This document shows, one piece after another, positions 16,154-22,629 of a stretch of DNA of 24,185 nucleotides. The notes under the pieces are model-generated. The model ran no database searches, had not been told where the DNA came from, and saw only the letters and a program-made list of their open reading frames with translations. Source of the stretch: CAZJFH01 sp964545205 (lineage in GTDB: Bacteria; Pseudomonadota; Alphaproteobacteria; Rhodospirillales; Magnetospirillaceae); contig CAZJFH010000075.1 in assembly GCA_964545205.1 (NCBI GenBank), positions 1 to 24,185 on the forward strand, read 5' to 3'. Both the position numbers and the translations under genes were made by a program. Within the stretch, counting starts at the first letter, position 1; every line of letters begins with the position of its first letter.

Positions 16154-18142
16154 CTAAAGCTTGCGCCCCGAAAACGCCACCAGGTCGGCCTGGCGTTCGT
16201 CGTCCTTCAACAATAGCGCCCGCGCCCGCGCATGTACCGCCTCCAGCCGCTTCTGGGCCCGGCGGATGGCCAGCGCCGCGATGCGGTCGCGCAGCCGCGA
16301 CGGCGCCATCGCCCGGGCCAGGTGCAGCAGCATGCCGCCGCGCCCGTCCTCGAACAGCACGCCGTCGAGCGACAGGATCGCCTCGCAACTGCCCGGGTCG
16401 CCCTGGCGGGCGCAACGGCCTTCGAGCTGGCGATCGATCCGCGCCGCCTCGTGGCGCTCGGTCAGGATCACGTGCAGCCCGCCGACCGCCGCCACCTCGG
16501 GCGCGAGCGCGATGTCGGTGCCGCGACCGGCCATGCTGGTCGCCACCGTGATGCGCCCGGGCTGCCCCGCCTCGGCGACGATCGCCGCCTCCTCGGCATC
16601 CTGCTTGGCGTTGAGCACCCGGTGCGGCAGGCCGCGGGCGGTCAGCAGCCGGCTCAGCTCCTCGGACGCGGCGACCGAGGCGGTGCCGACCAGCACCGCC
16701 CGTCGCTCGGCATGCAGCGTGGCGACGCGGTCGAGCACGCGCGCCCATTTGTCGTCGCCGCTCGGAAACACCTGGTCCTGCAGGCGCCGGCGGCGCGACG
16801 GGCGGTTCAGCGGCACCGCGACAACCGCGAGCCCATAGACGTCCCACAGCTCGCGGCGAATCTCCTGGGCGGTGCCGGTCATGCCGGCGAGGTGCAGGTA
16901 CTTGCGGAAGAAGCGCTGGTAGCTGATCTTGGCCAGGGTCTTGCGCGGCCGCGTCGGCTCGCAGCCCTCCTTGATCTCGATGAGCTGGTGCAGCCCGCGC
17001 TCCCACGAGCGGTCGGCCATCACGCGGCCGGTGAATTCGTCGATGATCTGCACCTTGCCGTCGCGCACCAGGTAGTGGGAGTCGCGGTGGAACAGGTGGA
17101 TGGCGGTCAGCGCCTGGGTCGCCAGCTCCTCGCGCCGGACGCGGCCGCTCCAGTACGGGCCGAGCTCGGCCGCCGCCGCGCGCACGAACTCGCGGCCGGC
17201 GGCGGTCAGCTCGATCTGGCGCCGGCCGGCAATCAGCTGCCAGTGCTCGTCCTTGACCAGCGTCCGGGCCAGCGACATCGCCTGGCGGAACACCGTCTCC
17301 TCGCCTTCGTTGGCGGGCTCCGTGCCCGAGATCACCAGCGGCGTCCGCGCCTCGTCGACCAGGATCGAGTCGACCTCGTCGACGATCGCGAAATGCAGCC
17401 CGCGCAACAGCACCCGCTGCTCCGCCGAGCCGCCGCCGTGCAGACGGTCGACGTGCAGGTGCAGCGGATGGGTGCGCTCGCCGAGGACGAGCTGGTCCTT
17501 CAGGTAATCGAAGGTCAGCTCCTTGTTGGTGCAATAGGTGATGCGGGCCGCATAGGCGGCGCGCCGCTCGGGCGGCGACATGCCCTGCACGACGACGCCG
17601 ACCGACAGCCCCAGCGCCTGGTACACCGGGCCCATCAGCTCGGCGTCGCGCCGGGTCAGGTAGTCGTTGACCGAGACGACGTGCACCGGGATCCCGGCCA
17701 GCGCCGCGGTGACCGCCGGCAGCACCGTGGTCAGCGTCTTGCCCTCGCCGGTCGCCATCTCGGCGACGCAGCCGCGCAGCAGCACCAGCCCGCCGATCAC
17801 CTGCGAATGGAAATGGCGCATGCCCAGCACCCGCCCCGAGACCTCGCGCGCCAAGGCGAAGCTCTCCGCCACGGCGGCGTCGCCGAAGGCGGTCTCGGCC
17901 AGGACGAAGCCCAGGCGCCGCGCCTCGGCGGCGATCGCGTCGTCGCCCATGGCGGCGTAGCGGGATTCGAGCGCCAGCACGCGGTCGGCGACCCGGAGAT
18001 GCGGCCCGAGCCGCGCCCGCCACGGCCGCTTCACCCAGCCGAGCAGCCGGTGCGCGGCGATGTCGATCGCGTCGCGCCGCACCGCCGGCGTCTCGGGCCG
18101 CAGCAGGTGCGAGACGGGGGCCAGAACGGGCTGCTCAGACAT
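16154..18142 (-). CDS. SecA-like translocase ATPase lacking the C-terminal wing and finger domains
   Basis: 662 aa against about 900 for housekeeping SecA. Both motor domains are complete: Walker A MATGEGKT (129-136, usually MRTGEGKT), DEVDSILVDEARTPLVISG (from 255), the cross-linking domain, AGMTGTA (419-425), NRPSRR, ATSMAGRGTDI (534-544) and GRCARQGDPGS (575-585, usually GRSGRQGDPGS). The chain ends within the first long helix of the helical scaffold (AQKRLEAVHARARALLLKDDE region), so the helical wing, the two-helix finger and the zinc-binding SecB tail are missing. The ATPase should work but polypeptide handling must differ. The start at 18142 overlaps the protease stop by 8 bp (ATGTCTGA); a longer frame to 18223 would run through that gene. 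It is a dedicated paralogue, not the cell's main SecA. Confidence 0.9.
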   Translation of the reverse strand: MSEQPVLAPVSHLLRPETPAVRRDAIDIAAHRLLGWVKRPWRARLGPHLRVADRVLALESRYAAMGDDAIAAEARRLGFVLAETAFGDAAVAESFALAREVSGRVLGMRHFHSQVIGGLVLLRGCVAEMATGEGKTLTTVLPAVTAALAGIPVHVVSVNDYLTRRDAELMGPVYQALGLSVGVVVQGMSPPERRAAYAARITYCTNKELTFDYLKDQLVLGERTHPLHLHVDRLHGGGSAEQRVLLRGLHFAIVDEVDSILVDEARTPLVISGTEPANEGEETVFRQAMSLARTLVKDEHWQLIAGRRQIELTAAGREFVRAAAAELGPYWSGRVRREELATQALTAIHLFHRDSHYLVRDGKVQIIDEFTGRVMADRSWERGLHQLIEIKEGCEPTRPRKTLAKISYQRFFRKYLHLAGMTGTAQEIRRELWDVYGLAVVAVPLNRPSRRRRLQDQVFPSGDDKWARVLDRVATLHAERRAVLVGTASVAASEELSRLLTARGLPHRVLNAKQDAEEAAIVAEAGQPGRITVATSMAGRGTDIALAPEVAAVGGLHVILTERHEAARIDRQLEGRCARQGDPGSCEAILSLDGVLFEDGRGGMLLHLARAMAPSRLRDRIAALAIRRAQKRLEAVHARARALLLKDDERQADLVAFSGRKL

Positions 18143-20282
18143 CGAAGCGGCGCAGGAACAGCCGTCGGACGTCGCGCCACCAGCGCAAGGCCAGCGGCTC
18201 GTTCGGGTGCCGGAACACGACATGGACGCGTTCCGACAAATACGGCCGCGAGTCGGGCGGCACCGCCAGGTGGAACATGAAATGGGCGTCGAAGGCGCGC
18301 ACGGCGCCGTCCTCGGGCTTGTTCTTGGGATCGCGCGCGATCGTGCCGCCGGCCTCCTTCGTCAGCACCGGGCTGGGCAGCTCGTGGACCGCCAGCGGCA
18401 CCTCGGCCTGGATGCGCGAGCCGTGCAGGGTGCCGATGTCGGAGGCGAACCGCAGCTCCACCGCCACGGTGCGCTGGCGCACCAGATCGACGGCGTCCTG
18501 GACGACCGGCACCTGAATCTGGAGCGTGCCGACGTCGAGAACGTGCCCGACCAGCTGGCCCTGGGCCAGGAACCGGCCCGGCAGGTCGGCGGCGTCGCGC
18601 AGGACCAGAATGCCGTCGCCGGGGCTGCGGATCGTCAGCGCCTCGCGGCGCTCCTGGATGCGGCCGAGTTCGCGCGCCAGATACGCGACCTCCTCCTCGA
18701 TGACCTCGAGTTCGGTCCGGTTGCCGATCGCCGCGTGCGAGCGCGCCCTCGCCTCCTGCAGCTTGGCGGCGGTGACCCGGGCCTGGGCGTCGAGTTCGGG
18801 ATCGACGCGGCGGATAAGCGGCTGCCCTGCCCCCACCGTCTCGCCGCTCTCGACCAGCAGCTCGGCGACGAAGCCGCCGGTCTCGGCGTTCACCCGCGTC
18901 TCCGGCCCGGCCAGCACCACGCCTTCGGCGGCGGTGGCGAGCGGCAGCGGCACCAGCGCCAGCAGCGCGAGCACCACAATCGGGACGCCGCCCAGCACCA
19001 GCGCCGTTCGCCTCGGCCGCCGCCGCACCGAAGGGTCGGCGAGCAACCGGACGAGGCCCTGCCAGGCCGGCAGCAGCAGGCTGGTGGTCAGCGACCAGAT
19101 CGCCAGCACGACCCCGATCACCAGATAGGCGCTGGCGACGAACAGCACGATGCCGACCATGATGACGATGCGGTAGAGGTAAGCGGCGATGGCATAGCCG
19201 GCCAGCCACGGCTTCTCCCCCCGCGCCGTCGGCGGCGCCTTGGCCTCGGAGATCCCCAGCAGCCAGCGCCGGAACAGGTAGCCGACGTAGCGGTTGCCGC
19301 GCGTGCCGAGATTGGGAACCTCGATCAGGTCCGACAGCACGTAGTAGCCGTCGAACCGCAGCAGCGGATTGCCGTTGAACAGGATCGTCGACACGCCGGC
19401 GATCAGCAGGGTGTTGAACGCCACCGCCCGCACCACGCCCGGCTCGACCGCGGCCCATACCAGCATCGCCACGGCGGCGAGACCGATCTCGGCCAGCACG
19501 CCGGCGGCGCCGACCACGATGCGGCGGTGCTTTTCCGGGAATCCCGCCGCTGCCGAGGCGTCCAGGTAGGGGACCGGCACGAAGACCAGAAGCATCAGCC
19601 CCATCTCGTGAACCCGGCCGCCCCAGCGCTTGACCGCATAGGCGTGCGCGAACTCGTGCACGAGCTTCACGACCGGGTAGACGCCCCACATCACGATCAG
19701 ATTGTCGACCGCCAGGACGCGGTCGGCGAGGTTGCCGGTCAGGGCCGGCCAATTCAGCGCCAACTGGACCGCCGCCGCCGCGACCAGCACCAGCCACACG
19801 GCCAGTCCGGCCCAGGAGAAGACGATCGGGCCGATCCCCGCCGTCGCGGCGAGGAACCGTTCGGGATCGAACAGCGGAATGCGGAAGCCGAGCGGCGACT
19901 TGACGTACTGCAGCAGCTTGTTCTGCACCGCCTTGCGGCCGCGACGCACGACCTCCTCGACATCCGGGGTGAGGTCGGCGGCGATGACGTTGGAGCGATG
20001 CAGTTGGGCGACCAGCTCCATGATCTCGTCCTGGGTCGGCATGGCGTCGCCCAGGTTCTCGCAAGCGATCTGCCAAATCTCCTGCAGCGTCAGCCGGCCA
20101 TCCATCAGGCCGACGATCTCGTAGGCCTCGCGGCTGAACCGGTGGAACTGTCCCGTGGCGTGATCCTGCACCACGTACCACGGCTCGCCGCGGTAGACGT
20201 GCCTGTGCAACTGGACGTGCGGACGCAGCCGAATCCTGACGTCGGCGACGCGATGCCATGACTGGCTGAACATCGACGTCAC
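18135..20282 (-). CDS. PqqD/RRE-like domain fused to an M50 zinc metalloprotease and a HlyD-type adaptor
   Basis: 715 aa. Residues about 15-105 resemble a PqqD-like peptide-recognition domain (RPHVQLHRHVYRGEPWYVV, then FSREAYEIVGLMDG and a helical end). A membrane part follows with the zinc site HEFAH (209-213) and the second M50 motif NPLLRFDGYY (305-314, ligand Asp311), as in the 'putative peptide zinc metalloprotease' group related to YydH. Further membrane segments lie near 153-175, 192-208, 223-237, 255-300, 362-405 and 427-450. From 455 a HlyD-like periplasmic region contains lipoyl halves (NAETGGFVAELLVESGE, IRSPGDGILVLRD) around a coiled-coil. The start is taken as GTG at 20282, 4 bp after the upstream stop, with GGGGGTGAG before it; an ATG at 20273 is possible. 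It could recognise, cleave or pass on a substrate in the membrane. Confidence 0.85.
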   Translation of the reverse strand: MTSMFSQSWHRVADVRIRLRPHVQLHRHVYRGEPWYVVQDHATGQFHRFSREAYEIVGLMDGRLTLQEIWQIACENLGDAMPTQDEIMELVAQLHRSNVIAADLTPDVEEVVRRGRKAVQNKLLQYVKSPLGFRIPLFDPERFLAATAGIGPIVFSWAGLAVWLVLVAAAAVQLALNWPALTGNLADRVLAVDNLIVMWGVYPVVKLVHEFAHAYAVKRWGGRVHEMGLMLLVFVPVPYLDASAAAGFPEKHRRIVVGAAGVLAEIGLAAVAMLVWAAVEPGVVRAVAFNTLLIAGVSTILFNGNPLLRFDGYYVLSDLIEVPNLGTRGNRYVGYLFRRWLLGISEAKAPPTARGEKPWLAGYAIAAYLYRIVIMVGIVLFVASAYLVIGVVLAIWSLTTSLLLPAWQGLVRLLADPSVRRRPRRTALVLGGVPIVVLALLALVPLPLATAAEGVVLAGPETRVNAETGGFVAELLVESGETVGAGQPLIRRVDPELDAQARVTAAKLQEARARSHAAIGNRTELEVIEEEVAYLARELGRIQERREALTIRSPGDGILVLRDAADLPGRFLAQGQLVGHVLDVGTLQIQVPVVQDAVDLVRQRTVAVELRFASDIGTLHGSRIQAEVPLAVHELPSPVLTKEAGGTIARDPKNKPEDGAVRAFDAHFMFHLAVPPDSRPYLSERVHVVFRHPNEPLALRWWRDVRRLFLRRFDV

Positions 20283-20286
20283 GGAC

Positions 20287-22146
20287 TCACCCCCAGAGCA
20301 CCCACCAGCGCAGCCGCAGCCACTCGACCACGTCGCGCGCCCAGATGGCGATCAGCAGCCGGCGGTCGACCTCGACCTTGGCGATTCCCTCCATTCCCGG
20401 CCGCAGCTGGGCCGCCGCCCCGGTCAGGGTCGCCTCGACCTGGAAATACGTCCCGCCGTCCTCGGCGACCGTGACCGGCGTCAGCTTGGTCACGCGCAGC
20501 GGAAAGGTCTGGTCGGGCAAGGCCGACAGCAGCAGCCGGCCCTCCTGCCCGACCGCGACGTCGGCGATCCGCCGTTCCTCGACGGCCAGTTTGACCCGAT
20601 AGGCGGCGAGCGGCGCCACCTGGAACAGCACGTCGCCCTGCGTCAGCGAGGTCCCCAGCTTCTGGCTGAGGTCGCCGGAAACGATGACGCCTTCGAACGG
20701 CGCCTTGATGTCGCTGCGGGCGAGCTTGCTGTCGACCAGCGCCAGTTCGGCGTCGGCCTGTTCGATCTGGGCGCGGATGATGTTGATCTTGGCGCGGTCG
20801 CGGGCGCCCTGGGCCTCCTGGAGCTGACTCGCCAGTTGCGCCCGCTGGCTTGCCCACTTGAAGCGTTCGAGCTGGAGGTCGCGGTCGTCCAGGCTGGCGA
20901 GCACCTGATCGGCGGCGACGATGTCGCCGGCCCGGGCCGGGGCGCTGAGCAAGTAGCCGTCGTACGGCACCGTCGCGGCGCGCTGCACGGCGCCCTCGAG
21001 CACGGCATCGGCCGCCAGCCGGTATTCGGTCGTGTAGGTGGCGAAGAACACCGTGGTCGCCACCAGGAACGCGACGACGAGCTTGCGGGCGACCCGGCCC
21101 GGCCCCAGCAGGCGCTCGAGCTGACGATGCGCCGCGTGCCACGCCTTGACGATCAGCCAGCGGTCGTTGAGCCGCTTTTCCTCCAGCGCCGCCGTGGCCA
21201 GGGCCAGCACGTCCTCGGCGGCGGCGGCCTCCTCCTGGGTGAACGGTCTGGCCTCGATGCGCTCCAGGGTGACCGCCGCCCGGTACGCGCCCCGGCTGAA
21301 CAGCGGCACGGTCAGGATCGAGCCGGAACCGGCGCGCTTGGCCAGCTCCGCATGGGCGCGCAGAATGGTCGGCTCCTGCTCCGAAGCATGGGGAAAGATC
21401 AGCAGCCGGCGCTGATCGACCGCCTCGTCCATCGCGGCGCCGATCAGGCGGATCAGCTCCATCCGATCGCTGAATTGGGCGCTGTGCGACAGCAGCGACA
21501 CCTTGGCTCGCCCCTTGTGCAGATAGCCGAGACTGACGCGATCGCAGCCGTGCAGGCGCGCCACGTCGCCGATCAGCCGCGCGGAAGCGGCGCGATAGCC
21601 TTCCTCGACGAGCACCGAGGCGAGAAGATCGTGGGCCGCCGCCATCCGCTCGCCGTAGGCGCGGGCCCGTTCCATCGCGATCACGCGCAGGCGCGCTTCG
21701 AGCCCGGCCGCGCCCCATTGCAGCCGGCCCATCAGCGGCTCGAGCTCGTCGACGCCGCCGGCGGCGACGGCCAGCGCCGCCACCGCCTCGACGCGGTCGT
21801 CGACGGCGATCGGGAAGGCTATGCCGTACCACCGCCGCGAGCCGGGCTCGGCGGCCGGCAGCACCTCGATGAGGCCGACATTGTCGGCCATCGCGTTCTC
21901 GATGAGATCGGCGAGAACCTGCACCCGCGCTTCGCGCCGAGGCCACAGGGCGACCGGCGCGTAGCGGTCGGCGCCGCCCGCGACGGCGGCGCGGCGCACG
22001 ACGACGCCGACCTGGGTGCCGGGCGTGGTGGCGCACTGGACGGCCAGCCAGGCGTCGAAGAAATCCTCGTCGTCGGTCGAACGCAGCCGGCGCCACAAAT
22101 CTGGGCGAATCGCGGGATCGAGGCGGGCTGGAGAATCCAGATTCAT
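20287..22146 (-). CDS. GAF-domain protein with a membrane anchor and HlyD-type periplasmic adaptor
   Basis: 619 aa. The N-terminal cytoplasmic half has a degenerate sensor-like region (about 30-140) and a better GAF domain (about 168-320, with VARLHGCDRVSLGYL and ILTVPLFSRGAYRAAVTLER). One transmembrane helix follows (354-372). The periplasmic half is HlyD-like: lipoyl half VPYDGYLLSAPARAGDIVAA, a coiled-coil hairpin (about 422-475), lipoyl half SDIKAPFEGVIVSG, then a beta-barrel to about 595, and a Trp-rich end. It would join cytoplasmic signal sensing to an envelope export complex. It is 4 bp from the M50 gene downstream and 86 bp from the DUF3467 gene upstream. ATG at 22146 is the first in frame; a hairpin lies directly before it. 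Confidence 0.85.
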   Translation of the reverse strand: MNLDSPARLDPAIRPDLWRRLRSTDDEDFFDAWLAVQCATTPGTQVGVVVRRAAVAGGADRYAPVALWPRREARVQVLADLIENAMADNVGLIEVLPAAEPGSRRWYGIAFPIAVDDRVEAVAALAVAAGGVDELEPLMGRLQWGAAGLEARLRVIAMERARAYGERMAAAHDLLASVLVEEGYRAASARLIGDVARLHGCDRVSLGYLHKGRAKVSLLSHSAQFSDRMELIRLIGAAMDEAVDQRRLLIFPHASEQEPTILRAHAELAKRAGSGSILTVPLFSRGAYRAAVTLERIEARPFTQEEAAAAEDVLALATAALEEKRLNDRWLIVKAWHAAHRQLERLLGPGRVARKLVVAFLVATTVFFATYTTEYRLAADAVLEGAVQRAATVPYDGYLLSAPARAGDIVAADQVLASLDDRDLQLERFKWASQRAQLASQLQEAQGARDRAKINIIRAQIEQADAELALVDSKLARSDIKAPFEGVIVSGDLSQKLGTSLTQGDVLFQVAPLAAYRVKLAVEERRIADVAVGQEGRLLLSALPDQTFPLRVTKLTPVTVAEDGGTYFQVEATLTGAAAQLRPGMEGIAKVEVDRRLLIAIWARDVVEWLRLRWWVLWG

Positions 22147-22154
22147 GGCGCCAA

Positions 22155-22179
22155 CCGGCCTTCCGCGGCGAAAGGCCGG
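22155..22179. promoter_or_regulatory. Hairpin just upstream of the GAF-HlyD start
   Basis: CCGGCCTT (22155-22162) pairs exactly with AAGGCCGG (22172-22179) around a 9-nt loop. It begins 8 bases before the start codon and takes in the only purine-rich stretch that could serve as a ribosome-binding site, so it could lower translation or mark a processing site within the operon. Function is inferred. Confidence 0.4.
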
Positions 22180-22232
22180 CCTTCCTGATCAGGCGGCCGC
22201 GGCGCGGTCACGCGGACCGCCCGGCGAACGCG

Positions 22233-22571
22233 TCAGCCCTTCTTGGGCGAGCCCGCCGCCGGCCCCTCCGGCCCGAGCCCGAGCGCGCCGAACCGGCTCT
22301 CGTACTCGCCGACCACCTGATTGAGCAGCTGCGCGAGCCGCTTGGCCGCGAACGGGTTGAGGATGACGCGGTTGGACAGCTCCACCGTCACCTCCTTTTG
22401 GCCGGCGCGCCAAACCTGGTTGGTACCGAACAGGAGCGTGACCTCCTCGCGCGTGCTCGAGACGTTGCAGACATTGGCATAGCTGGAGCGCAGCTTGCTG
22501 TCGTCCCAGATCACCTGCGGCTGCTGAACCTTGTCGTCGGCCGGCGGCTTCACCTTGGTCTCCACTGTCAT
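22233..22571 (-). CDS. DUF3467 protein
   Basis: 112 aa, cytoplasmic, no signal or membrane segment. The central region is the DUF3467 signature as I remember it: SYANVCNVSSTREEVTLLFGTNQ-type text, then ELSNRVILNPFAAKRLAQLL and VVGEYESRFG (residues about 29-94). The ends are Lys/Pro/Gly-rich and disordered. No function is established for the family. It lies between the RTX gene (58 bp upstream) and the GAF-HlyD gene (86 bp downstream), so it may be an accessory or chaperone for export of the RTX protein; this is inference from position only. The start at 22571 follows GGGGAGCGATC. Confidence 0.85.
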   Translation of the reverse strand: MTVETKVKPPADDKVQQPQVIWDDSKLRSSYANVCNVSSTREEVTLLFGTNQVWRAGQKEVTVELSNRVILNPFAAKRLAQLLNQVVGEYESRFGALGLGPEGPAAGSPKKG

Positions 22572-22629
22572 GATCGCTCCCCTAGTCGCTCAAGGCATCC
22601 TAGCATGCCGTCCCGCCGAATACGAAACA

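Noticed and set aside
16154..18142. The cell's main secA
   Set aside because: It is too short, lacks the wing, finger and zinc tail, and lies in an operon with adaptor genes.
22600..22616. GGCAT...ATGCC hairpin between the RTX and DUF3467 genes as a terminator
   Set aside because: Only a 5-bp stem with a 6-nt loop and no T-tract; too weak to support.
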